From Karstenula rhodostoma CBS 690.94 (Eukaryota; Ascomycota; Dothideomycetes; Pleosporales; Didymosphaeriaceae), in the NCBI GenBank assembly GCA_010093485.1, contig MU001503.1, forward strand, positions 1,803,177-1,867,176: a stretch of 64,000 bases of DNA, read 5' to 3'. The translations under genes and the position numbers were made by a program. Positions 21,978-33,770 of this stretch are shown here, piece after piece. The notes under the pieces were generated by a model that had not been told where the DNA came from, made no database searches, and was given only the letters and a program-made list of their open reading frames with translations. Positions within the stretch are counted from its first letter, which is position 1, and each line of letters starts with the position of its first letter.

Positions 21978-23490
21978 GTGATCGACCTAGGGCGGGAAAA
22001 GAAGCGGGAATAAGAGGCGAGTGTCCACCGGATTAGGCGGTTGTGGGTGCCAGATTGACTTGCTTGAGGGCGAGCGCGAGCAGATGAACTAGTTGTGATG
22101 TATCTCGTGGAATAATCGAGACGACGCTTTTGGAGAGACCCATATAACAGGGGTCGCGTGTTGACCCTCGTTGCGTTACTTCTGATGTAGAAGCCGAAAA
22201 GAAAAGAAGAATTCGGCCTGTCCACAGCTTAGTTGGTCTGAGAGCGAGCGCAAGTGAACGAGGGCTCAGGTCTTTATCAGGAAAAGCCAAGGCACTCTTT
22301 GGGGCTATCTTTAGGGCGTATATCCTTGGCGTGGCGTGGGCGTGGGTCATACCCTAACCCTATTTTCGTAAGCGACACTACCTACTCGAAATGGTACAAG
22401 GCCCGGGTTTCAACTAGCGCTAGTGTCTTTACGCCCTGCTTCGGACATGCCGCCGCAATGTGATATGATCATCTCATATAGCTGAGCAATATGGGAAATT
22501 CTCTAATGCCCCTTAAGGTAGCGATACTTGCAAACTAAGTGCATCGAGGTTAATCATTGGTAAAGAATCTGATCGCTGTAGAATAGCGCAGAACGCTCTA
22601 ATGTTATGCTGAAGATGTACTGCTAGCTATTATTACCTTCCACAGAACTATAACAGTACTGTTAAGAAGTGTCAAGTCTGTATTATAACCCTTGTAAACG
22701 ATATTAGGATCTTATAGTGGTCAGTCGTCTGGGCAGAATTCGATTAACTTGTAACTCGCGAAAAGCCCTTCATTCTGCAGGCGTGGGGAGCTGGAAATTC
22801 GGATTCTGTTTTTTGCTCAAAAGTCAGAAGTAGTGCCTGGGCATGGACTATCACCACCATAGAATGTCCATGACGAAGGCGGCTTGGAGTTCCAAAGTAT
22901 GGTGAGTTGATCCACAATTTCGGCTGTGAGCATCGGGTTTCAAGGCTCCGCACAGCCATTTCGGAACCAGAAAATCTTCGTGGTTTTTAATTCGACTTGA
23001 GCATCGAAACTAACGAAACGGCGCGGTACGTAATACGGATAATGTTTATATGTTTCGAAGCTTGCGGCACGGGTCTGCTACCGCTAGTTGAGCCAGATCT
23101 CCGAGACAAGTGTGCGGCACAGCTACGGCTTCAAGGGTGTTATGGATAAGCTTAACGGCATCGGTTCTCTACATCATGCAAAATTACCAAAGGAACCAGA
23201 TGAGTACGTGCCACGGTCACCGATTGAAGTCCGTCAAGAATCCCTCGCGTAGAAAGGTTTTACAGAGCGACGGTCGTGTATAAATTCTCTTGAAGTTCAG
23301 CAACTAGAAAACCGTCAGGCTACAAACTCATACACTCCTTTACGATTAACAGTCGCTACTACTACTACTACTTCTCTGAACACCTTCTCATTGATTCATT
23401 CGGCGGCCTGGAGCTACCATTGATTGCTACTCCAATTACAGTCATTTCCTCAAATCTAGCCGCTTTTAAATTCGAAATCACGTCTTGAAA
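21978..23490. promoter_or_regulatory. 1.5-kb divergent intergenic region between 2EXR and secreted-protein genes
   Basis: No supportable gene. A TATA-like GTGTATAAATTC lies at about 23,276-23,287, roughly 210 bp upstream of the secreted-protein ATG, followed by a (CTA)n microsatellite at about 23,355-23,372. The remainder shows no repeat or domain-bearing frame. Confidence 0.45.
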
Positions 23491-24632
23491 ATGAGGCTTC
23501 AACTCGTTAAGCTTACTTGCTATGTTCTATCAGTGGGACTGTTGACATCAGGCCTCGCACTTCCTGTGGTCGAACCCAAGTAAGTACTACCACGGTCCAG
23601 CACACACTGAACGAGTGGCGTTGACCTTGCAAAAGTGCCGAACCTGCAGGCCAGGAACGCAAAGGCGTGAATGTTGGATCTGGGCATGGACAATCTCTCC
23701 CGCATCACCTGGGGCGGGCACCAGCCTTACTCATTCGAGACTTGCACGTCCATGGGCCGGTATCATCCCCTGTTGTGACATCCAAGACAGTCAAGCGTGC
23801 CCGCCAGAAATCGGTCAAAGTTGGGCACACGTCCAAGGCCAAAAGCCCATCTGGTCACTCGAAAGGAAGAAAGGGAACCACTCACAAGGCCAAAGGAACG
23901 TCCAAACACAAGAAAGCTGGGCACACGTCCAAGGCCAAAAGCTCATCTGGTCACTCGAAAGGAAAAAAGGGAACCACTCACAAGGCCAAAGGAACGTCCA
24001 AACACAAGAAAGCTGGCAAAAAAGACGACCTCGAATTCACCAACTACGTCAAAAAGCCGCATAAATTCACGCCGCCAGTCTTCCACAAGAAAGCGACTTC
24101 GTTAAAGAGAGGCCAATCCCCTGTTGAGCGCCGAAGCGACGCAGTCAACCTCGAGCACGATAACGCGGAGAAGCGAGCTGACAATCCCCGCCCTGGCACA
24201 CCAGCTCACGTAATCAAAGTTGACGCTGGAGAGCTCAAGCCAGGAAGCCGTGAAAATGAAATGCGTACATGGTCCTTGAAGAACTGCTGGGGCTTGATGG
24301 CATACGACGAAGCGACTGGGAACAAAGCTATGGCTCATGTAAACGCAGAAACCCACCTGGGCAAGAAATATTGGGAGCAGGCCAATGCATTCGCGGAATT
24401 AATCTCGACCTGGCAGGGACCCGTAGAGGTTTATGTTAGATGGCCCCACAATGATGCTTGGCCTAGCGACCCAAACATGCGCAGAGAACACAGAAATATG
24501 GACACTTGGATGCGGGCTTGGTGGGCATGGCTGGGAGGGCAACCAAAGTATAAGGTCGTAATGTTCCCTGGTAAAACGCATACTGGAGATATGCGGTTGC
24601 TTGACGAAGGAGATCCGGCGTATGATGAATAG
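23491..24632 (+). CDS. Secreted protein with lysine-rich repeats and CheD-like deamidase-type C-terminal domain, 361 aa
   Basis: Exons 23,491-23,579 and 23,636-24,632. The 56-nt intron has GTAAGT, a TTGAC branch and AAAAG. Residues 1-24 form a signal peptide (MRLQLVKL, then a hydrophobic core ending SGLALP). Residues 93-156 hold two 32-residue units rich in Lys, Ser, His and Gly. Dibasic KR pairs at 83-84, 187-188 and 209-210 look like Kex2 sites, the last releasing a domain of about 150 residues. In that domain Thr241, Cys247 and His264 sit in RTWSLKNCWGLMAYDE and KAMAHVNA. The spacing (6 and 17 residues) and the Y-D...G...A-H-V pattern match my recollection of the Thr-Cys-His triad of the glutamine deamidase CheD. 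Trp-rich segments follow (WMRAWWAWLGG). The domain assignment is inference by motif only. A secreted effector role is plausible from the signal peptide and subtelomeric position. Confidence 0.75.
23823..24014 (+). repeat. In-frame 96-bp tandem duplication inside the secreted-protein gene
   Basis: Positions 23,823-23,918 and 23,919-24,014 are direct repeats of 96 bp (32 codons) that differ at only two bases. Each encodes GHTSKAK..SGHSKG.KGTT and KAKGTSKHKKA. The near identity indicates a recent duplication or ongoing homogenisation, and copy number may vary between strains. Confidence 0.95.
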
Positions 24633-24849
24633 GTACTGATTGGAGGGCGCACGTCGTAGAAGCACTATACGCGGTGAACTTCAGTCCTATCGTTTCCATA
24701 TGGGCATGCACTGGCACCAAAGCATTGGCAGAAGTCTCATTATCGTGGCGGCTACATCGGCGTGGGACTGTCGCGAGAGAAGAGACTATATCCCATCGTC
24801 CTTCATCTCAACCTGTACACAAGCCTTCTCAAGTAGGCACGCGCTACCA

Positions 24850-25520
24850 TAGCAGATAGTAGAGAATTGAAACCGCTTTTCCATCGTGTGTACGGTCCCT
24901 AAGGCTACAGTCCCTAATGACCTTACAGAGTGAGCGGCGAGCAGCACGCTGGACTTGGGGCGTTCGCGGATGTGGAGCTACAGTTCCATCAGGATTGTTG
25001 GTTCTATAGTATGCCTGCTGCCCGATACTGTCGACGTCGAAGCGGTACAGGACTTGGGCCGTGAGATGGCGGTAGGCAGTGTATCGTACTATCTTCTCGT
25101 CTAGCTCTTTCCATAGCATCCGGCTCATCGCCGCGTCGCAAGGATGATCTTACCCAGCCCGCTTCTTCCTCGAACACGTCGACATCCCCGGGCCCCGCGT
25201 GGCTCGGTTCGGTGTTGAGGTGCGCCGAGGAGGCAGGCAGCATGCCCGTCAGCCCGCCACGGTGCATGTTGTGGTGCACTCACCGGGCGCCCGGCAGGAA
25301 GAGGGCCGTGCCCAGCGGTGCCGTGTTGCCTTGTCGAGCAGCTCTTGCCCGCCCTGCTCGCTGATCCGCCCCTATCGCGCCTGCAGTGCCGCGTCGTTGA
25401 AGCGCGCCGGCCCGAACGCGGCCGCGGCGAACGTGCCGCTGGGCCGCTGGGCCGCAGCTGCCGCGCGATGGCCGCCATGGCGGGCCCTTAGTCAGCGGCA
25501 AAGACTCGGTTAACACGGGT
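24850..25520 (-). pseudogene. GC-rich degraded gene fragment, family not recognised
   Basis: On the minus strand several overlapping frames give protein-like segments without a continuous reading: ARFNDAALQAR and GRISEQGGQELLDK, then in another frame GNTAPLGTALFLPGAR, then MHRGGLTGMLPASSAHLN and VDVFEEEAGW. After a possible GTAAGA donor comes ELDEKIVRYTAYRHLTAQVL. The frame changes at least twice and a TAG interrupts the first segment. GC content of 25,130-25,500 is much higher than in any neighbour, and the AT block starts within 100 bp of its upstream end, so it looks like a gene truncated at the block boundary. No domain is named with confidence. Confidence 0.35.
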
Positions 25521-28500
25521 GTCCTTGACGCGCCCCTCCTCGACCCTGGCCTGGCGGTACGAGTAGCCGTTATGCCCCCTAGATACAGCTGGGGCGATTA
25601 TACTAAAAGCTCGCTTAATACACTAGCGCTAGACCCACTATATAAATACTAAAATAACTAAAACTCTTACTTATTCTACTAATACTATAATATAATATAA
25701 TAATTATAAGGCCTAGATAGAACTAAATTATAAAAAATAAATTTTTATTTATAAAGATTTTTACCCCTATATTTCCTTTAGAACTAGTATTAGTTTATAT
25801 ACTATTAATTTTTTAGTATTTTAAAACTAGAATATATTATTATAAGGGATTTCTATTTATTTAATCTAGATTTATATTTTAAAAATTATTTAAAAATTAA
25901 AATAAAATATATTACTAATTTATATAAACTAAATTAGTATATTTATAATAAACTTTTATTATCTATAAAAATAAAAAAAAAATATATAATAATTATAAAA
26001 TTTAATTTATTATTTTTTATTTAATTTTAATAGTAATTATTATACTCTCTTTAAATAATATAAAGGTTAAACTACTAGTAATTATAAATAAAATAAGTAT
26101 TTATTTAAATATTTTTAAATTTCTAATAGAATACTAATATATAGTTTAATTTTTTAAATAAAAGTATAGACTTTTATAAATAATCTAGATTTATAGAATT
26201 TAAAAGTTATTAGATAAAAGAATTTTACTAATATATTTAGTTTTTAGTAATAATAAATTTTATTATAAATAAATTTCTATTACTAAATTTATTTTTATTA
26301 TTTTTATTACTATAATTAGATATAAAATTATTAGAAGAGATAAAGTCTAATATTTTATTTAATATCTATAAATTTAGAAATATAAAAATAAACTAAATAG
26401 ATATTAATATTATTATAAATTAAATAGATTTTATATCTAAATTTATTATATATAATAGTAAAAGAATATATAAAATTAATTATATTATATTTAATTTAAA
26501 AAAAAATATTAGAAATAAAATCTAATAGGCCTTATATAATAAATAATAGCTATTCTAAAATAATTTTTATAGGGTTAGTTTTATTAGAATAAAGAGTTAT
26601 AAAAGACTTAATAAAAATAATAAAATATAAAATATAAAATATAATTAAATTATAGTATTAATAGACCTATTAATAATATAGTATTTAAAATAAAATAAAA
26701 TAGAAATTAATAAAAAATATTTTTATTTATAATATATATAATATTTCTTTAGTTTTCTATTTCTAAAAATATTAAAAACTAAATTAAATAAATAATTATA
26801 TTTATAATAGAGTAGTATAAATCTCTAGTCTATTATTACTAATTAATAAAAAGATATTATATAACTAGAATAGAAAATATAATATAAAAACCTATTTATA
26901 AAATAAATATTAAACTAGATATTAAATAAAAATATATATATAAAAAAAAAAGACTAGATATAATTAATTTATTTTAATAGTTTATTTATACTAATTTAGT
27001 ATTATAATTTATTATAAAAGGAAATACTTTTATTTACTATTATTTATATAATTTTAAAAGAAAAAGAGAATAATTAAATTTTTTAAAAAAAATAACTTTA
27101 TATTTTATAGATACTAGACCTAATCTAAGTACTAAAATAGTGGTTTAGTAGTAGAGTAGAGAATAAAATTACTCTAATAAGAAAATATTAAATTCTATTA
27201 AAATTAGTCTATTAAATATAACTTTAAAAGTTTAAAAAAATAAAATATTATTTTAATTTATACTAGTCTTTATTAGGGAACGAAAAATTTCTAATTAAGT
27301 TAAAAATAACTTATAAATAAATATTTAAAAAGGAAAAAATAAAAAAAGTTAATTTAAATAGACTAGAAACTATTTAATTAGAAATAATTTAATTTCTAAA
27401 TAGACTAGTATAGTAAACTAGTTCTAAATAGAAATAAAACTAGACCTAAATAAAAAAAAACTAGATTTAAATAAATAATTTATTAAAAAAAATAATTATA
27501 GAGTTAGTAATAAAATTATATAGAATATCTAGATATTTTCTTAATACTAAATAATTTCTTCTAGGGGTTTATTTAAAAAAAAAATAATAATAATATTTTT
27601 TATAATAGAATTAAATTACTTAGCCTTATAAAGGTATAATTTAATCTATTTCTAGAGTTTAAAAATTTTATAAAAAAAATATATTTCTAATTAAAATTAT
27701 TAGAATATTTTTTATATTACTAATATTATTTTATAATAATTATATAATACTTAAAAAAAGTATATTAATAAAAAAATAAAATATTATAAAAAGAATATTA
27801 TATAATATCTATAATAGTATATAATAGGTTAGCTAATAAAAATATATAAAATAATAATATATTTTTTATTATAAAAGGGTATAGTATTATAATTTTAAAA
27901 TAGGTAAATTTAAAGAATAATAGTACCTATAAATTCCTATTAATATTAGTTAAAATAATAATAAAAAAAATATTTATATTTTATTTTATTTATTTTAATT
28001 ATAATATTATTCTAAATAAATATATTTATATTAAATATAATAAATACTTTAGTACTAGAAGGATTTCTATTTTATTAAAAGGTATTAGAAAGTATTATAA
28101 AAATAAAAAATATAGATAATATTCTATAAATATAAAATATTTTAGAAAAAATTAAAATAAATAAAGAAAATAATATAAAACTACTAAAAGTATAATTAAA
28201 TTTAAATATTATAATAATATTATAGTAAAAGAATAAATAGAAAATAAAGTTAAATTAAATTAAAATTTTTTTTTTAAATTTTTAAAATATTAGTTAGTAT
28301 TAGGCTAGACTAATATCTAAAAAAGGATTATATACTAAATAAATATTTAGAAATATATAATTATAGTAGAAAAAAGAAACACGAATATCCCTTTATTTAA
28401 AAAGTAAAATAATTAAATTACTATATAAAAGAAAATTACTAAAAAGACTAGTTATATATTATATTTATTTTAAATTAGTTTAGTACTTAGATTAAAATAC

Positions 28501-29460
28501 TTTTTATTATAATTAATTAGAATTTTATAAATTCTAATATTACTAAATATTATTTATATTTTTAATATATTTTCTAGATAAATAGTATTTATTATTTATC
28601 TACTAATAGAATTTAATTATTTAAATTAACTTTTTATAGAAATATATAGTTTAGACTATAATTTTCTATTTATATTATATTATTATTAGTATTATAATAC
28701 TAATTAACTAGAGTAAAAAATTTTTAGTATTTAAAATAATATTTATAAATAATAATAGCCTTATAACTAGATATAGTAAATAATAGTAAATAAAATAAAT
28801 AATTATTATATAGTATAAATTAGTAAAGATAAATAGAATAAAAAAATATTTTTTATATTTTTTTTTTTTTTTTTTATTTCTATTATTTTATTTTATAGTA
28901 TATTTTTATTTTTTATTTTTTAATACTCTACTTATATTTTTTAAATAACTAATAATAGTACTAAAGCTTACACTACTAAAATATATAAATAAAAAAAGAA
29001 ATTTAAAACTAAATAAGTAGTTACTACTAAAAAATTTATTATAATTTTTTAAATAATTTATTAATTTAGTTATCTTTTTACTTAGTCTACTTTTTATACT
29101 TTTAGCTAAGCTTTTCTATTAGTATTATATACTTCTTTAGCTATAAAAGAAGAGGTCTTTAGAACTATTTAGCTAATAAGCTATTTTAGCTATTTAAGTA
29201 GTATTTTAAATAGTAGGTTAGATAGCTTCTACTATAGTATTATAAATTAGTATAGTAGCTACTATTTTTACTATTATATATACTTATATAAACTAATATA
29301 AGTTAAATTCTCTATTTATTTAGTTAAGTTTTACTAATTATTATAATCTACTATTTCTAGTTATATATATAATATACTTTATTCTATACTATAATAATTT
29401 AAATTCTAATATAAGCTTCTTTTATTTTTTCTTATTACTTAGATTTTTACTAACTATATA

Positions 29461-29571
29461 TTGTAGAGATTCACTATGAGGTAGGGTAACTCAATAAAGT
29501 AGGGGGGATAAAAAGGTGCGTTGTGCTTTGCCAATGCACGAACAAAGGGGGACCTAAAAAGCGGCTAAGGC
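29461..29571 (-). mobile_element. 5'-truncated non-LTR retrotransposon end that escaped RIP
   Basis: A 111-bp island with normal CpA/TpG content inside nearly pure AT. It is flanked by 16-bp direct repeats TTTTACTAACTATATA (29,445-29,460 and 29,572-29,587), a target-site duplication of LINE-like length. Read on the minus strand it ends CATAGTGAATCTCTACAA and contains GCACCTTTTTATCCCCCCTA. The same sequence in RIP-mutated form occurs at 1,600-1,800, 5,650-5,830 and 36,041-36,112. It is too short to be a RIP target, which explains its preservation. Confidence 0.75.
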
Positions 29572-29899
29572 TTTTACTAACTATATATAGGCTTATAAGG
29601 TTAATTATCTATAGTAGTATATTTAAATTATACTAAAAAATTAGAATAAAGGTTAAAAAATTTATTTTATATTTTTATAAAATTTTTATTTAATAATTAG
29701 CTTTTTTTCTACTTTATTTACTTTTATTTTTATTTTACCTACTTTTATTTTACTTTTATCTATTCTTATTTTTATTTCTATTTCTACTTTTTCTATTTCT
29801 ATCCCTACTTCTACTATTTTTATTCCTACTCTACTTATTTTTTAGTAGGTCTACTCTATAGATAGCTAAGAAGTAAGCTTATAAAAAGCTATATATATT

Positions 29900-30860
29900 T
29901 CTAAATATAATATACTTATTCTTTATAAACTCTTTAATTAGATACTTAATATATTTAAATAGAATAAATTTTTTTTTTCTTTATTTTTTTTTATTCTTTA
30001 GTTAAAAAGTATTTTTTATAATTAAATTTAATAAATTTCTATTTACTTTACTTTTTTTATATCTATAATTATAAAACTTATATTTTAAAGATTAAGTAGC
30101 TATATAAATCTAGTAAACTACTACTTTAATAGTACCTTTATTAAACTATCTATAAGAATTTTACTTATTTTAAAATATAAGACCTTAAATAATCCCTTTA
30201 TATACTCTTATCTTAGTTATATATTCTAGATATTAATATAGTAAAGATATATAGTAATCTATATATTTTTTCTAATTACTAATCTAATTATCTACTAGTT
30301 ATTATAGTAGATTTATTAGAGTAATCCTAAGTCTAATATAAGCTTAGTAAAAAAGTACTTTAAAGCTATTACTTCTTTACTAATATATTCTAGAGTAAGA
30401 AGCTCTACTTCTATAGTTAAAGTTATAATTATATTTTAGTAAGCTATCTTTTATAAAATAGCGCTACTAAATAATAGAGTAATATACCTATAAAATAATT
30501 ATTTTATTAGTAGATTATCTATAAAAAATATATCTCTATAAATAAGTAGGTCTAGACTATTATATCTACTAAATTAAATTACTTTTTAGTATATTCTATA
30601 AAGGTATAGAATTACTTAATTAACTACTACTTTATACTTTATACTTAGATTAGTAAGGAAGAAAGATAGCTTTAATATAGTAAATATAATATCTAGTTAT
30701 AGTATAATTACTATATATAATACTAATCTAATCTTCTCTTAATAGTTTTTAATTTACTATAGTAATACTTTACCTTTACTCTTTTTAAGCTTATTAATTA
30801 AGAGAGAAGTAGATAAGAAACTACTAGCTTTATAAAATTTAAATTTTTTTATAATCTTTT
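29900..30860 (-). pseudogene. Ty1/copia-type retrotransposon relic, RT end and RNase H region
   Basis: On the minus strand, allowing RIP changes, 30,417-30,290 reads as an RNase H-like segment (VELLTLEYISKEVIALKYF, then KLILDLG and an IYYNN stretch, in place of copia's TEAE..A..E....L..LL.ELG..IYCDN). Just upstream (about 30,700-30,600) a segment with FTILKLSFFLTN matches the part of copia RT that precedes it. Stops occur throughout and no integrase or gag part was identified. The upstream end approaches a poly-T tract and the assembly gap. Confidence 0.55.
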
Positions 30861-30926
30861 TTTTTTTTTTTTTTTTTTTTTTTATTAAGTTACTATTATA
30901 ACTATCTAGTAATAAGGAAATATCTA

Positions 30927-30952
30927 NNNNNNNNNNNNNNNNNNNNNNNNNN
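30927..30952. other. Assembly gap, 26 N
   Basis: Run of 26 N inside the AT block, immediately after a copy of the foldback-family terminal repeat. The true length of the missing sequence is unknown. Confidence 1.
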
Positions 30953-31974
30953 TATTACTAACTAATTTTTATATTATATATTTTTTTTTTTTTTTAAAAT
31001 TTAACTTTTAAGTTTTTTAGTTATTATATTACTTTAACTAATTTTTAATTCTATATATTTAATTTTATTTTAATTAATTTTTTTTTTTAATTATTTATTA
31101 TTTTTTTTAAAAATTTTATTTAATTTTTTATTTATTTACTTAATATTTTAATATTTACTAGTTTTTTATTATAAGGGGTTTTCTATATATCTAATCTAGA
31201 TCTATATTTTAAAAATTATTTAAGGAATAAAATATAATAGAGGTAAATATAAAATTAAATAATAATTCTATATTATAATAGAATATAATATTATAATATT
31301 AAAAGAAAACTAAGTATTTATATATATATATAAAACTTTAATTTAAATATAAAAGTAAACTACTTCTAAATAATATTTTAAAATTAATTATAAAAAATAA
31401 AAATATATAGAAATTCTTTTAAATTATATACTAGTTATTCTAATTTTTATTATTTTAAAATTTTCTAGTTTATTTCTATAAATTTTATCTTTTTAGTAGA
31501 AATATTTATTTTACTTCTATTAAAACCTAGTATTTCTAGAATTTTATATTTTTAATAAAATTATAATTATATAATTTATAATATAAACTATTTTATAGAT
31601 TTATATATAAATATCTATTAGTTTTATTTTTATTATTAATATTTTATATATAATTTTTTTTTTTTTTTAGTCTAGTTCTACTATAATTATAATATTATTT
31701 CCCCTTTTAGAATTATTATTCTAATATTCTATTATTACTTTATAACCTATTATTATAATATAGTTTAGAAATATAAAGATTTATTCTTTTATATTTCTAA
31801 ATATAATATTATATTTTTTTCTAAATTTTCTAAGTATTCCTAACTATATTTAAGGTACTAAAATAATTATTAATTAATTATTATTATATTTATATTAAGT
31901 ATATTAGGTTATAGAATATATATTATATATTTTATAAAAAATAATATATATATAAAATAGTAATATCTAATATT

Positions 31975-32185
31975 TTATTAATTAATATCTAGAATTCTAT
32001 TAACTAATACTAATTATTTTATTAACTAATACTAATTATTTTATTTATTAATTAATACTAATTATTCTATTAACTAATATTTAATATTTTATTAATTAAT
32101 ACTAATTATTATATTAACTAATATTTAATATTCTATTAACTAATACTAATTATTCTATTAACTAATATTTAATATTCTATTAAAT
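31975..32185 (+). repeat. 22-bp minisatellite, array 1a
   Basis: About ten units of CTATTAACTAATAYTAATTATT / CTATTAACTAATATTTAATATT type, tandem without spacers. The array is interrupted after 32,185 and resumes at 33,488. Confidence 0.85.
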
Positions 32186-33488
32186 ATAATACTTCACGAA
32201 CTTAAATAAATTATAGTAAAACTTAATAAAGAAACTTAATAGAATACTAAAATATAAATATTTTAAATAGTTTAAAAATTATAGATTATTTTCTTCTAGT
32301 AGGCTTTTACCTATATAAAAACTAGACTAGATATATATATTTTTTATAATTAAATCTAAATTAGATATATACTAAGTAATTATAGAGTACTTATAATTTA
32401 GAGTAAATTAGTTAGCTACTAGTATTAAATATTAGTATTATTATTAATTAATTAGTTATCTTAATAATAGGATAATAGGTAAAAAGCTATACTATTCTCT
32501 ATATAATATTATATAATATAGTTATTTATTATTTACTACTTTTATTATCTCTATATTATATACTATATTTATTAGATTTTATTAAATATTAAATATTTTT
32601 ATTTTTTTTTATTATATCTATTACTATAATATTTCTAGTCTAGTCTATTATTAATAGCTAAATATATAATAACTTTATAAAAATTAAAATAATTAAATAT
32701 TTATTAGAAAACTATTTAGCTATCTATATCTAGATTATAGATAATTATTTTAAAATTTTAAAATATTAGTTATTAATAAAAGATAGTTTTTTAAAATTCC
32801 TTATACTAGTTTTCTTCTAATCCTTTTTTAAAAGTTTAATTACTCTAGAATATAGAGCTATAGTTAATAAGACTAAAAATATATAAAATTATATTATTAA
32901 AAAAAAAAATAATTTAGACTTAATAGATTCTCTATTTATAAAGAGTTTTTTCTATTATTATTAAAAATAAACTATAGAGTTATAAAACTTATTTAAGTAT
33001 ATATATAAAATATAGAATAAATAAAAATATAAATAAAAAAGATAAATATTAAATAAATTTTATATTTTATTATTATTAAATATATTATTAATTCTAGAAA
33101 TAGATATTATATTAAGGCTAGTAATATATATAAATAATAGTATATAATTCTCTTTTCTCTTATAGATAATAGTAATATCTAATAGAATATATAATATTTT
33201 TTTATTATAAGGTATATAGACTAGATATATATATATTTTAATATTAGTAACTACTATAAATATTATTATTATTATTATAATAGTATATTATAGCTTATAG
33301 ATATTAATAGAATTAGATAGAAAAATATAGCTAATTAAATTTATAATTCTAATTAAAACTAGCGTTATCGTTAGTAATTAAAAAAAGTTTAAATAAAAAC
33401 GTAGTATATATAAAAATAATATAAAGTAATATAAATTACTAAAAATATATAGTAAAATAGTTTAAATAACCCCTCTTACTTAGAAGGG
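32186..33488. mobile_element. 1.3-kb insertion inside the minisatellite, unidentified
   Basis: Unique AT-rich sequence between two parts of the same array. It begins near ATATAATACTTCACGAAC and ends CCTCTTACTTAGAAGGGGAC. The flanks share TTAATATTCTATTAA, but that is also part of the repeat unit, so a target duplication cannot be proved. A solo LTR or non-autonomous element is possible. No domain is readable. Confidence 0.45.
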
Positions 33489-33770
33489 GACTTAATATTC
33501 TATTAACTAATATCTAGTATTTTATTAATTAATATCTAGTATTTTATTAATTAATATTTAGTATTTTATTAATTAATATCTAGTATTTTATTAACTAATA
33601 CTAATTATTTTATTAACTAATATCTAGTATTTTATTAATTAATACTAATTATTCTATTAACTAATATTAATTATTTTATTTATTAACTAATATTAATTAT
33701 TCTATTAATTAATATCTAATATTCTATTAACTAATACTTAATATTCTATTAACTAATATCTAGTATTTAG
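33488..33770 (+). repeat. 22-bp minisatellite, array 1b
   Basis: About thirteen tandem 22-bp units in the same orientation and phase class as the other arrays. It ends in TATCTAGTATTTAGAAATTA, the junction to the unique part of the unit. Confidence 0.85.

Larger units (their letters stand above)
25590..31890. repeat. RIP-mutated AT-rich block with nested transposon relics
   Basis: Begins sharply after the GC-rich fragment. CpA/TpG are depleted throughout and all frames are closed. Recognisable pieces are a copia-type relic (minus, about 29,900-30,860), an un-mutated retrotransposon end (29,461-29,571), a terminal repeat of the foldback family (30,890-30,926) and a short related sequence near 27,490-27,570 (minus). 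The stretch 25,700-29,400 contains degenerate sequence that I could not assign. Confidence 0.85.

Noticed and set aside
31975..32185. Interpretation of the TTAGG-like leader motifs as true interstitial telomere repeats
   Set aside because: Only one or two imperfect units are present and RIP changes make the original sequence ambiguous; kept only as a speculation.
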